Assembly (NCBI GenBank): GCA_963791145.1
Contig: CAWBRT010000011.1
Location: forward strand, 248,001-312,000
Direction of reading: 5' to 3'
DNA length: 64,000 bases
Source of the DNA: CAWBRT01 sp963791145
GTDB taxonomy: Bacteria > Acidobacteriota > Terriglobia > Terriglobales > Acidobacteriaceae
Each line of letters opens with the position of its first letter. The first letter of the stretch is position 1. Of this stretch, positions 1 to 7,995 are shown one piece after another. A model generated the notes under the pieces. The model made no database searches and was not told where the DNA came from. It was given only the letters and a program-made list of their open reading frames with translations. The position numbers were made by a program, and so were the translations under genes.

Positions 1-1
1 C

Positions 2-577
2 ACCATCCACGCCGAGCACTACCTGGGCGAGGTGGACAACGTACCGATGTTCGCCAAGCTGCTCAAGTCGGGCATCAAGGGCATCAACCTGCTGAATGCC
101 GAAGGCAAGCTGAAATACGAGGTGATGGAGTGCCTGGCGCTCATCGCGCAGCATGATGCGATCCTGGCCACCGGCCACATCTCCATTCCCGAGGCCATGG
201 CGCTGGTGCCGGAAGCCAAGAAAGTTGGCGTCAAGAAGATTGTCGTCACCCACCCGGTCTCGCCCATGGAGAACTACTCGGTAGCCGACATGAAGCGGAT
301 CCTGGAATTGGGGGCCACCATGCTGGAGCACGTGGTCAACGACATCACGCACCAGATGAAGAAGCCCATTCCGCCGTCGCGCATCGCCGAGGCCATCAAG
401 CAGGTCGGCGCCGAGCACACCATCATGAGCACCGACAGCGGCCAGGTCATCAACCCCGCGCCCGTCTGCTCGATGGAGAATTTCATCCGCGAAATGCTCG
501 ACCAGGGGATTCCGGAGAAGGACATTCTTGTTATGACCCGGAAGAATCCGGGCGAAATTCTTGGGATACAGGCGTAG
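2..577 (+). CDS. DUF6282-like metal-dependent hydrolase, C-terminal part (5' end outside window)
   Basis: The frame is open from the left edge, so the true start lies outside the window; only about 191 residues are seen. The product looks like an amidohydrolase-fold enzyme of the DUF6282 type: candidate metal-binding residues appear as TGH, as VVTHP and as STDSGQ near the C-terminus, in the order expected for a TIM-barrel hydrolase. The substrate cannot be read from sequence. An oxidoreductase of the 3-hydroxyisobutyrate dehydrogenase family follows 145 bases downstream on the same strand, so the pair may serve a small catabolic pathway. Family placement is from memory of the fold motifs; the function is inferred. 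Confidence 0.65.
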   Translation, partial: TIHAEHYLGEVDNVPMFAKLLKSGIKGINLLNAEGKLKYEVMECLALIAQHDAILATGHISIPEAMALVPEAKKVGVKKIVVTHPVSPMENYSVADMKRILELGATMLEHVVNDITHQMKKPIPPSRIAEAIKQVGAEHTIMSTDSGQVINPAPVCSMENFIREMLDQGIPEKDILVMTRKNPGEILGIQA

Positions 578-578
578 A

Positions 579-634
579 AGATTTCAGATTGAAGATTGCA
601 GATTGAAGATTGAAGATTGAAGATTGAAGATTGA
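579..634. repeat. Tandem heptad array, unit AGATTGA (8 copies)
   Basis: Eight perfect or near-perfect 7-mers follow directly after the stop codon of the preceding gene: AGATTTC, AGATTGA, AGATTGC and then five AGATTGA. The array is AT-rich in a GC-rich region. It belongs to a dispersed class of 7-nt-periodic intergenic repeats seen at many other places in this window. Confidence 0.9.
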
Positions 635-705
635 TGAAACCTTGAAACCTCTGAAACTTTGAAACGTTTCGAGGTTTCAGGGTTTCAAAGTTTCCGGAAA
701 CAGTC
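635..705. repeat. Facing heptad arms (TTGAAAC / GTTTCAA)
   Basis: A run of TGAAACC-like units (635-665) is followed at once by the reverse complement type, GTTTC and GGTTTCA units (666-695), so the transcript could fold into one long imperfect hairpin just upstream of the dehydrogenase start at 722. Units are 7-8 nt. It could act as a terminator or mRNA-processing stem, but no T-tract follows. Confidence 0.8.
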
Positions 706-721
706 TGAATTGGAGCGGAAA

Positions 722-1636
722 ATGAAGATCGGATTTGTCGGTTTAGGACAGATGGGCAAGCACATGGCGATGAACATGCTCAAGAGCGGGGCCGAGCTCA
801 TCGTCAACGACGTCAGGACGGATTCGTTTCCCGAATTCGAGAAAAAGGGAGTGAAGGCCACCACCAAGCTGGCCGAGCTCGCCGGGGCGGACATGATTTT
901 TCTTAGCCTGCCGAGCAGCGAGATCGTGGAGGGCGTGCTGCTGGGCGACAAAGGGCTTCTCGACAAGCTCAAGGCCGGGAAAATGGTGGTCGACCTGAGC
1001 ACCATCACCTACGCCAGCACCATGAAGATCGCCCAGCTGGCGGAGGCGCGCGGGGTCGCCTTTCTCGATGCTCCGGTCTCGGGCATGGAGGCACGCGCCA
1101 AAGAAGGGACTCTGACCGTCATGTGTGGCGGCAAGAGCGAGACGCTCGATGCGGTGATGCCGTACCTGAAGTGCATCGGCAACAAGATTCTGCACATGGG
1201 GGCGGCAGGCGCCGGCCAGCTCACCAAGCTGATCAACCAGCTGCTGTTCGATATCAACGCCGCCGCCCTGGCGGAGATTCTTCCCATGTCGGTGAAGATG
1301 GGTCTCGATCCGGAGAAGGTCGGCGAAGTCGTCAACAGCGGCACCGGCAGAAGCTACGCCTCCGAGTTCTTCCTGCCGCGCATTCTCAAGAACAGCTTCG
1401 TCGACGGCTACCCCATGAAGCACGCCTATAAAGACCTGGTAAGCGGTGCGGAGATCGGCGCCCAACTTTGCATTCCCATGCCGGTTCTGGCGGCGGCTAC
1501 GGCCACCTACCAGGCCGCATTGCTGAAGGGCTATGGCGCGCAGGACAAGGGCGCCATGATCCGCGTCTTCGAAGAGCTGCTGGGAGTCCAGTACCGGGCG
1601 GGCGCAGAAAAGTCGGGGGCGGCCTCGTCGGATTGA
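722..1636 (+). CDS. NAD(P)-dependent 3-hydroxyisobutyrate dehydrogenase-family oxidoreductase
   Basis: Predicted cytosolic 304-residue beta-hydroxyacid dehydrogenase that oxidises or reduces a short 3-hydroxy acid or tartronate semialdehyde-like substrate. The N-terminus has the Rossmann nucleotide-binding motif GFVGLGQMG; the substrate-binding signature DAPVSG lies near residue 119; the helix bearing the catalytic lysine reads GQLTKLINQ. ATG at 722 is chosen over the upstream in-frame GTG/TTG codons because it gives the usual MKIGFVG start and has a GGAG ribosome site about 6 bases before it; the upstream extension would be translated heptad repeat. Family known; exact substrate (GarR-, MmsB- or GLYR-type) not decidable here. 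Confidence 0.85.
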   Translation: MKIGFVGLGQMGKHMAMNMLKSGAELIVNDVRTDSFPEFEKKGVKATTKLAELAGADMIFLSLPSSEIVEGVLLGDKGLLDKLKAGKMVVDLSTITYASTMKIAQLAEARGVAFLDAPVSGMEARAKEGTLTVMCGGKSETLDAVMPYLKCIGNKILHMGAAGAGQLTKLINQLLFDINAAALAEILPMSVKMGLDPEKVGEVVNSGTGRSYASEFFLPRILKNSFVDGYPMKHAYKDLVSGAEIGAQLCIPMPVLAAATATYQAALLKGYGAQDKGAMIRVFEELLGVQYRAGAEKSGAASSD

Positions 1637-1735
1637 GTTGCTTTGACGCTCCCGGCCAACTGCCCCATCGCCAAAACTGGGCGAAAGGGGCAGCCGTCCG
1701 CCCGGTCTTCAACCGGCATTAACCCCGGTGAGGCT

Positions 1736-2098
1736 TCATCCCAAGACACTCCACTTCCGCCATGTGCCCCCGCACTGGTGGTCGGGACTTGACATTCCTT
1801 GGTAGCCAGGGCACTTGGGATTATTGCACCAGCCGAGACCAGTGATAGTGATGGTTTTGCCATCTTTCGAGACGCGGCGTGGCCCGCCCCAGAAGTCGCA
1901 GGTACCGCAGTGCCCTTTTACCGAGGCATTCATTATGTAGCCGTCACTTCCTCCGTGACCCATCATCATTTCATGATGATGCTCCTCCGCGGCTGCATTA
2001 AGAACAGGCCCGATCACGGTGGGGCCAACAAGAGCTCCCGCCATGACTGCGCAAGTCTTTAGCATGAAGGGACGGCGGCCGGTTTTCATGTCATTCAT
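1736..2098 (-). CDS. Tat-exported Cys-rich small protein
   Basis: A 120-residue protein of unknown function. Its N-terminus has a twin-arginine signal (GRRPFMLK, then a hydrophobic stretch ending near NAAAEE), which suggests export in folded form, often a sign of a metal or cofactor site. The mature part has a His/Met-rich segment (EEHHHEMMMGH) and six cysteines arranged as GHCGTC, GWCNNPKC and HQC, compatible with a metal site. The ATG at 2098 is preceded by GGAG at about 10 bases. The gene is alone between two plus-strand genes. The Cys/His pattern is seen directly; an Fe-S, Zn or Cu role is inference. Confidence 0.7.
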   Translation of the reverse strand: MNDMKTGRRPFMLKTCAVMAGALVGPTVIGPVLNAAAEEHHHEMMMGHGGSDGYIMNASVKGHCGTCDFWGGPRRVSKDGKTITITGLGWCNNPKCPGYQGMSSPDHQCGGTWRKWSVLG

Positions 2099-2427
2099 AC
2101 GCCTGTATCTCCTCAATCTAGATTGACCAGGATCCTCCATTTGAGCCGTAAGTCCCAGTGATTTTAGCCTTAACGTGAAAAACTCACAATGCACAGCGGC
2201 CATCGCGGGTGGCCGCCCCCACTATTCTTTGGCCCACCGTTGTTTAAGCGACCCCTTTTCCCCCTTCCGGGCTTATCTTTTTCGCCAAATTGCCGATAGA
2301 CAATGTGTCCGGAATCCAGAAGCGAGTAGTCAGGGGCAGTCAGCGGTATTCAGGCGGTTCTTTCGAGCCTGCCGGAGCCCGCGTCTCGCGAAGGATCGCC
2401 CGCCGGAAGAGCGCCGAGGTGGCCTTT
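2099..2427. other. Intergenic region between divergent genes
   Basis: 329 bases separate the Tat-exported protein (minus) from the PilZ gene (plus), so promoters for both must lie here. I see no convincing -35/-10 pair, riboswitch or repeat. The only clear signals are the two ribosome sites at the edges. Confidence 0.5.
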
Positions 2428-3336
2428 ATGTCGTCACTGTTTCAAAATGCGTTGGCTGCGAGAAACCTGGCGATGCCGGCGCGCGCTTCCGTAGAGCGCC
2501 GCCTGCAGGTTCAGCTTCCCGTTCAGGTGGAAGGCAAGGATGCGCTGAACCGGCCATTTATACAAAGTGCGCATACGCTCAACGTGAGCGAGCGCGGCGC
2601 TTGCATCGGCGGGCTCGAGCGGCGGCTCCGGCCCGATGACCTCTTAAGAATCACCCATAACAACCGCACGGCCTGCTTCCGCGTCGCCTGGACGGGGCCA
2701 GGCGGGGCTACCGCTCGCGACTTAGCCGGCTTAAGTGCGGCCGATCCGCACACCAATATCTGGGAAATCGATTTCGTGCAACCGGCCCAGCGCGCTAACC
2801 AGCCGGAACAGCGCATCAGCCCGCGCTATCCCTGCACGGGCTCCGTCTCCGTCTGGCAAAAAGAAGGCCGGCAGCCGATTAAGGCCGGCGTGACCGACAT
2901 CAGCGAAGGCGGCTGCTATATCGAGATGGAAAAGCCCTTCCCTATCGGCACGGACCTCTCGCTGCTGGTGAACATCGAGGGCGTAATCTTCTTCACCGCA
3001 GCTTCGGTTCGCCACTCCACGCCGGGAGCCGGCATGGGAGTCTCTTTCAGCGCCATGAATCCGGAAGACGAGGCTTATTTACGCAAGCTGATCCTCTGGT
3101 ACGCCAACCTCGAGAAGGTGAAGCGACCGAACCCGAAGCAGGATCCCGAACCCGACCGGGGATATGTAGTCGAGGGGCTGGCCATTCCGCCACTGGACGA
3201 GATCGACACCAAAAAGCCCGACTCTGATCCTAGCAATGGACCGGCGCTGGACGGGGATCCGTGCTTCTATCCCTTCAACGCACCGCCACTGGACGGAGGC
3301 CCCGGTTGGCCGCCGCCCTGGGAGCCGAGAGTCTAA
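2428..3336 (+). CDS. Tandem PilZ-like domain protein with Pro/Asp-rich tail
   Basis: 302 residues. The second half of the protein has a convincing PilZ c-di-GMP-binding signature: an arginine motif (RISPRYPC) followed about 35 residues later by DISEGGCYIE. The first half repeats the layout in weaker form (ERRLQVQLPV, then NVSERGACI), so the protein seems to hold two PilZ-like modules. The C-terminal 60 residues are Pro/Gly/Asp-rich with repeated PPLD motifs and are probably disordered. ATG 2428 is preceded by GAGG at 8 bases; longer in-frame starts have no ribosome site. Likely a cytosolic c-di-GMP effector; its target is unknown. Confidence 0.75.
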   Translation: MSSLFQNALAARNLAMPARASVERRLQVQLPVQVEGKDALNRPFIQSAHTLNVSERGACIGGLERRLRPDDLLRITHNNRTACFRVAWTGPGGATARDLAGLSAADPHTNIWEIDFVQPAQRANQPEQRISPRYPCTGSVSVWQKEGRQPIKAGVTDISEGGCYIEMEKPFPIGTDLSLLVNIEGVIFFTAASVRHSTPGAGMGVSFSAMNPEDEAYLRKLILWYANLEKVKRPNPKQDPEPDRGYVVEGLAIPPLDEIDTKKPDSDPSNGPALDGDPCFYPFNAPPLDGGPGWPPPWEPRV

Positions 3337-3393
3337 GACCAGCTACCGTGGCGTGTATCATAGCTGCAACGTTGTTCACACGTGGAGCTACGC

Positions 3394-4377
3394 GTGACGA
3401 AATATCTGGTGACCGGAGCTGCCGGTTTCATCGGCCGCTCAATTGCCGCTGCCTTGCTGAACAAGGGCGAGCGCGTGCGTGGAATCGACAACTTCTCCAA
3501 CGGCAAGCGGGAGAATCTGGCTGGCCTGGAGCGGATGGAGTTCATCGAGGCCGACATTCGCAATCCCGAGGCTTGCCGGGCGGCATGCGATGGCGTGGAG
3601 GTAGTGTTTCACGAGGCGGCGCTGGCTTCGGTGCCACGCTCGGTCAACGATCCGGTTGCCAGCAACGACAGCAACGTCAATGGCACATTGCAGTTGCTGC
3701 TTGCCGCCCGCGACGCCAAGGCGCGGCGCTTTATCTTCGCCGGTTCGTCTTCCGTTTACGGCGACGCGCCGACCCTGCCCAAGCATGAGCAGATGCCGGC
3801 CAATCCCATTTCTCCTTATGCGGTCACCAAGCTGGCGGGCGAGCTTTACCTGAAGGCCTTTTATCGGGTGTACGGCCTGGAAGGCGTCGCCTTGCGCTAC
3901 TTCAACGTCTTCGGCCCCTACCAGGACCCCTTGTCGCAGTACAGCGGCGTGCTCGCCCAGTTCACCCTGAAGATGCTTCGCGGCGAGGTTCCCACGGTTT
4001 TCGGCGATGGCGAGCAAAGCCGCGATTTCACTTACATCGAGAACGTCGTACACGGCAACCTGCTGGCCGCGCATGCTCCCGCCGCCGATGTGGCGGGAAA
4101 GGTGATGAACGTCGCCACCGGATCGAGGATCACCTTGAACGATACGGTGAAGCTGCTGCGCGAGCTGACTGGATACAGCGGAGAGGTCAAATATGGGCCC
4201 GAACGGGCCGGCGACATCAAGCATTCGTTAGCCGACATCGGCCTGGCGGCCAAGTGTCTCGGATACACTCCGCAAGTCCAGTTCAAAGAAGGCCTGCGGC
4301 GGACGGTGGAGTGGTACAAAACAGCACTGGAATCGCGCAAAGCAGGTTGTGTGCCCGGCGCCAGTCCGGGCACGTAG
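3394..4377 (+). CDS. NAD-dependent nucleotide-sugar epimerase/dehydratase (extended SDR)
   Basis: 327 residues of the extended short-chain dehydrogenase type that acts on UDP-sugars, closest in feel to UDP-GlcNAc/UDP-glucose 4-epimerases (WbpP/GalE group). The N-terminus carries TGAAGFIG for NAD binding, the catalytic Ser lies in FAGSSSVYG and the catalytic Tyr-Lys pair in SPYAVTK; RYFNVFGPYQDP and SRDFTYIENV are typical substrate-side motifs. GTG at 3394 is preferred to GTG at 3382 because a TGGAG ribosome site lies 6 bases before it. It supplies sugars for envelope polysaccharide by inference. Its stop lies only 3 bases from the stop of the converging FKBP gene. Confidence 0.85.
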   Translation: MTKYLVTGAAGFIGRSIAAALLNKGERVRGIDNFSNGKRENLAGLERMEFIEADIRNPEACRAACDGVEVVFHEAALASVPRSVNDPVASNDSNVNGTLQLLLAARDAKARRFIFAGSSSVYGDAPTLPKHEQMPANPISPYAVTKLAGELYLKAFYRVYGLEGVALRYFNVFGPYQDPLSQYSGVLAQFTLKMLRGEVPTVFGDGEQSRDFTYIENVVHGNLLAAHAPAADVAGKVMNVATGSRITLNDTVKLLRELTGYSGEVKYGPERAGDIKHSLADIGLAAKCLGYTPQVQFKEGLRRTVEWYKTALESRKAGCVPGASPGT

Positions 4378-4380
4378 CCG

Positions 4381-5127
4381 TTACGATTTCTTCTGGATGG
4401 AGATCAGCTCGAGTTCAAAGATGAGCGTCGAGCCGGGCTCGATCTTCCCGGGAAAACCTTGCTCGCCGTAGGCGAGATCCGCAGGAATAAAGAGCTGCCA
4501 TTTGGAGCCGACAGGAATGAGCCGCAACGCCTCGCTCCAGCCCTTGATGACGCCTTTGACCGGAAACGTCACCGGCTCGCCGCGCTGATAAGAGCTGTCA
4601 AACTCGGTGCCATTGATCAGGGTTCCGCGGTAGTGGCACACCACCGTGTCCTCCGCGGTCGGCTTCGGCCCGGTGCCTTCCTTCAGGATTTTGTATTCCA
4701 GGCCGCTGGGCAAGGCCACCACGCCGGGCTTAGTTTTGTTTTCCGCCAGAAAGGCCTGCCCTTCCTTCTTGTTCTTCTCGGCTAGAGCCTTGTTGGCTGC
4801 CGCCCTCTCGGCCTGCAGCTTCTGCATCTTGGCCTGTTGTTCCGTTTGCATCTCGGAGATGGCCCGGCGGACCTCGTCATCGGTCAGTGCCGGCTTACCG
4901 CCGGGCATTGAATCTTTCATGCCCTGGGCAAAGACCGCCGGGTCAATGTCGACGGACATCTTCTGCAGTTGCCTTCCCAAATCGAGTCCCAGGGCGTAGC
5001 TGAGCTTGCCCTTTTTCGTGGCCAGTGGCGCAGACTGCTGGTTGTCTTTCGGCGCCGGATTCTGCGCCGTCATGGCTGCCACCAGCAGCGCCGCCATCGC
5101 CATAGTTATCAATGACCGCTTTACCAT
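4381..5127 (-). CDS. FKBP-type peptidyl-prolyl cis-trans isomerase, exported
   Basis: 248 residues. A short signal peptide (to about residue 22) is followed by an FkpA-type dimerisation domain (SYALGLDLGRQL ... charged helix rich in Lys/Glu/Gln, residues about 40-140) and a C-terminal FKBP domain (about 145-248) with the usual VCHYRGTLINGTEFDSS, GVIKGW and PADLAYGE motifs. This is the FkpA/Mip layout: a periplasmic or outer-membrane folding catalyst. ATG 5127 follows AAGGAG with 5-base spacing. It converges tightly on the epimerase gene. Confidence 0.9.
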   Translation of the reverse strand: MVKRSLITMAMAALLVAAMTAQNPAPKDNQQSAPLATKKGKLSYALGLDLGRQLQKMSVDIDPAVFAQGMKDSMPGGKPALTDDEVRRAISEMQTEQQAKMQKLQAERAAANKALAEKNKKEGQAFLAENKTKPGVVALPSGLEYKILKEGTGPKPTAEDTVVCHYRGTLINGTEFDSSYQRGEPVTFPVKGVIKGWSEALRLIPVGSKWQLFIPADLAYGEQGFPGKIEPGSTLIFELELISIQKKS

Positions 5128-5765
5128 TGCAGCTCCTTGTGCGTGGGGAAGGCCGGTACGGGAATCTGCCGCGAGAATCAGCCGCTGAGGGCGCTGCGAC
5201 AGTAACCCAGCTTCCAATAGCCTCTCAGGCCGGATTCTATCACTGCAGCATTACCCGCGCGCCGGACGGGCCCCGGGCGCACTAACGTTCCCGCGACAAC
5301 CTTAACTTTGATTTGCCGCTTCCAGAATCCATTAAGGTTCGCTAGCGGCTCGGCAGCCGCTTTTCTTGTCTTTCTGCCTGGTGAATCTCACTCCGAAACC
5401 GCGTCTCGCGCCTCGCACCTCAAGATTTATGTTTTGCCGCAACCTATGCTTCAGCGAAACCAGCGCCGTCTGTAACTCCCTGTACTCACAAACTCTATTG
5501 ACGCATGTATCCAGCAGCTCACATTAGCTGGGCTAGCACGATTGGGGTCGTCATTCCTACGGCAAATCGCTGGTTTTGGGGCCGGGTGTAACTCCTATTT
5601 TTCGACCTTACGCCCGGCACCTAGATCAGCTAGGCCTTTCCCCCCTTGTAATTTCAGGTCGAAAGCCAAGTTCTCTACAGTCAACGGTCGACTGTATTGC
5701 CATTAACCGGACTGTAACTTCTCCTCCAGCGAACCTCCCCCAGGCGGGTTCTGAAGGAGTTGAAC
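5128..5765. other. 638-base intergenic region between divergent genes
   Basis: Separates the FKBP gene (minus) from the glycoside-hydrolase-like gene (plus). It holds an inverted repeat at 5676-5696, described separately, and the AAGGAG ribosome site at 5754-5759. A TTGACG hexamer at 5498 with a poor -10 (ACATTA, 17-base spacing) is a weak promoter candidate. No gene, RNA or riboswitch was recognised. Confidence 0.45.
5676..5696. promoter_or_regulatory. Operator-like inverted repeat upstream of GH-like lipoprotein gene
   Basis: Perfect 7-base arms TACAGTC and GACTGTA separated by 7 bases, 70 bases upstream of the TTG start at 5766. Arm length and total span suit a dimeric repressor. No regulator gene is adjacent, so the role is inference. 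Confidence 0.4.
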
Positions 5766-7187
5766 TTGAACCTACGAAACGTTGCGTTTGTGGTTGTCAT
5801 TGCCAGCATGTTGATTGCTCTTGGGTGTGGAGGATCATCCTCCAAACCAAGCTCGCAGTCTCTGGCGCAGCCGGCTTCAGCGGCCTCTCCAACAAGCACG
5901 GGCGCTCCGGCGAGCAGCAGCGACGGGCAGTCGCTGCCGACCGGTTCCACGCCGGTCAATCTGGTGCCAACTAGTTCCGCACAGCTAGCCGTAGTCGCCT
6001 CGACTTCGCTGGCCGCTGAGACCGGCAACAACACCAGCACGGCCGCCAGCTTTGCCGGCACCACCAATGGCAACATCAAGGGCGGAGCCGTCAGCAAGGT
6101 ATCGGTGCACAGCCTTCTCTATGCCGGGCACACCACCAAGATTTTTGCCCACTACATGCCGTGGTGGGGTTCCGCCGGCCACATCAACATTGGGCTGAAC
6201 GAAGACGACCCGGCGGTGGTCACCAACCAGGTTAACGATGCCCGCAGCCGCGGCTATGACGGCTTCATGATCGACTGGTACGGCCCCGGCAATACTGCGC
6301 TCGACACCGCCACCAAGAACGTGAAGGCAGCCGCCGAGGCGACTACCGATTTCGAGTTCGCCATCGTCGAAGATTCCGGCTCGCTCACCGGCGCCAGCGA
6401 TCCCACTTCTAAGCTGCTGTCGGACATTCAATACATGAACGACAACTACTTCAGCTCCCCGCGCTACATGCGCTGGAACAACCGGCCGATCGTCGCTTTC
6501 TTCCTGAACACTTCGATGGCCATCAACTGGGCCACCGTGCGTGCCCAGGCCGCCGGCAATCCGCTGTTCATCTTCCGCGACAATGGCGGTTTCACCACCG
6601 CTGATTCCGACGGCAGCTTCGACTGGGTCGGCATCACCGGCAACCCGGCTGACATGGGCACGGCTTATCTGGACAGCTTTCTGCAAACGGCGCTGGGACA
6701 GCCTTCCAAGGTGGCGATTACCAGCTCGTACAAGGGCTTCGACGACTCCATCGCTCCCTGGGGAGCCAACCGCAAGGTGAACCAGCAGTGCGGCGCCACC
6801 TGGCTGGCCGGCTTCGCCGAGGTCAACAAGTATTACTCCGCTTCGAACCAGCTTCCCTTCATGCAGATTCCTACCTGGAACGATTACGAGGAAGGAACGG
6901 AGATCGAAACGGGCGTCGACAATTGCGTCGCCGTAACCGCCGCGCTCTCCGCACAGACCTTGACCTGGAGCATTACGGGACAGGAGAACACCGTGGACCA
7001 CTACAACGTCCACGTCTCCCAGGACGGCCAGAATCTTATGCCGATCATGGAAGTTCCAGCCGGCACGCATTCGGTGAACCTGGGCGGATACAACTTCGCT
7101 CCCGGTACCTATACCTTGTACGTGCAGGCAATCAGCAAGCCCGGACTTCTCAACCACATGTCAGGAGCGGTGGCGATGACTCGCTAA
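5766..7187 (+). CDS. GH71/GH99-like glycoside hydrolase lipoprotein
   Basis: 473 residues. The N-terminus has a hydrophobic signal ending in a lipobox-like IALGC, then a long Ser/Ala/Thr linker (to about residue 100), so the enzyme is probably lipid-anchored. The catalytic region has hallmarks of GH71/GH99-like barrels: FAHYMPWWG, then DARSRGYDGFMIDWYGPG, then PTWNDYEEGTEIE near residue 385. A C-terminal 90-residue beta-sandwich-like segment resembles fibronectin III. Such enzymes cut alpha-mannan or alpha-1,3-glucan; the actual substrate is unknown. TTG 5766 is chosen because AAGGAG lies 6 bases before it; the TTG at 5760 would touch the ribosome site. Confidence 0.75.
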   Translation: MNLRNVAFVVVIASMLIALGCGGSSSKPSSQSLAQPASAASPTSTGAPASSSDGQSLPTGSTPVNLVPTSSAQLAVVASTSLAAETGNNTSTAASFAGTTNGNIKGGAVSKVSVHSLLYAGHTTKIFAHYMPWWGSAGHINIGLNEDDPAVVTNQVNDARSRGYDGFMIDWYGPGNTALDTATKNVKAAAEATTDFEFAIVEDSGSLTGASDPTSKLLSDIQYMNDNYFSSPRYMRWNNRPIVAFFLNTSMAINWATVRAQAAGNPLFIFRDNGGFTTADSDGSFDWVGITGNPADMGTAYLDSFLQTALGQPSKVAITSSYKGFDDSIAPWGANRKVNQQCGATWLAGFAEVNKYYSASNQLPFMQIPTWNDYEEGTEIETGVDNCVAVTAALSAQTLTWSITGQENTVDHYNVHVSQDGQNLMPIMEVPAGTHSVNLGGYNFAPGTYTLYVQAISKPGLLNHMSGAVAMTR

Positions 7188-7246
7188 CTGCGCTCCAATT
7201 TCGCTGTCTCCCCTCCATCCCAGCTTCGCTCCGGCGAGCTGGGATT

Positions 7247-7518
7247 TAGAGCCTGTTATTAACTTATAGAACGGCAGCGACGGGAGCGGATTATTTCGAG
7301 CGCAAGGAGCGAGGAGCGGCAAATACTGGAGTATTTAAGGCGACGAGCGACACCGCGATCGGGAAAATCCGCCCCGTCCCATAGGGTTGCGGCGAAAATG
7401 GACCCATACTTCGTTGTCGTCCTCGAACATGGAATCACCATGCCCCTCGGACTCCGCCTCGTCTGGGCCCATTTTCGCTCGCAACGCTGTCCGTCCTATA
7501 AGTTAATAAGAGGCTCTA
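7247..7518. mobile_element. 272-bp inverted-repeat element (MITE-like), about 40-bp imperfect ends
   Basis: The left end (from 7247, TAGAGCCTGTTATTAACTTA) and the reverse complement of the right end (ending 7518) match over about 40 bases with a few mismatches and one gap. The interior has no convincing gene. A non-autonomous element is the simplest reading. Its right end overlaps the left end of the next element by three bases. Confidence 0.7.
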
Positions 7519-7853
7519 GTGTAGTGCGTCAAACAGATAAGCAGTTTTTAGCTTCTCTTAGCCGCCGACAGGCGGCGGCAGATGGTAGCCCACGGCGCAA
7601 GCCGTGGGTGAAAGGCGTCCAGGATCACAAGCCCTCGAAGGGGGCGATAGTATTGTTTGAGATTTTTTTGTTTGTGATTGTGGGCTCTTATGTTCACAAG
7701 CCCCCGAAGGGGGCGACAGAACCGGTCGAGATTCTTTCGCCCGCGATTGCGGGCTCTTGAGCCCCAAACCCATGGCTGACGCCATGGGCTACCATCTTTC
7801 CCCGCTTCGCGGGGTCGGCTTCCAGTGTTCCTATTTATGACGCACTACACTAG
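7516..7853. mobile_element. 338-bp MITE-like element with perfect 16-bp terminal repeats and internal hairpins
   Basis: CTAGTGTAGTGCGTCA (7516-7531) is repeated exactly as its reverse complement at 7838-7853. Because CTAG is itself palindromic, it may be the target duplication with the terminal repeat starting at TGTAGTGCGTCA, as for some IS5-group elements (inference). Inside lies a second perfect inverted pair, GATGGTAGCCCA (7581-7592) and TGGGCTACCATC (7785-7796). There are several short hairpins: CCCACGGC/GCCGTGGG, CCCATGGC/GCCATGGG, and two copies of a CACAAGCCCCCGAAGGGGGC-type hairpin at about 7626 and 7696. No transposase is encoded. Confidence 0.8.
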
Positions 7854-7995
7854 CTTTCCAGCGCCGCTCTTGACCCCATCAGCAGCGAGAGATGATGATA
7901 AGAAGATCATTTTCCCTAGGGATCGTTCGCAACCGGGTCGCTAAGCGCCGGAGTCAAGTTCGTTAGGATTGAATCCTGACCAGAGGAGCCGCCAA

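Noticed and set aside
586..634. CRISPR-like array
   Set aside because: Units are 7 nt with no spacers and no cas genes are present.
5985..7157. Long minus-strand reading frame opposite the GH-like gene
   Set aside because: Typical antisense shadow of a GC-rich gene; the plus strand has a lipobox and catalytic motifs.
7259..7785. Short reading frames inside the two inverted-repeat elements
   Set aside because: They translate palindromes and hairpins, lack ribosome sites and resemble no protein.
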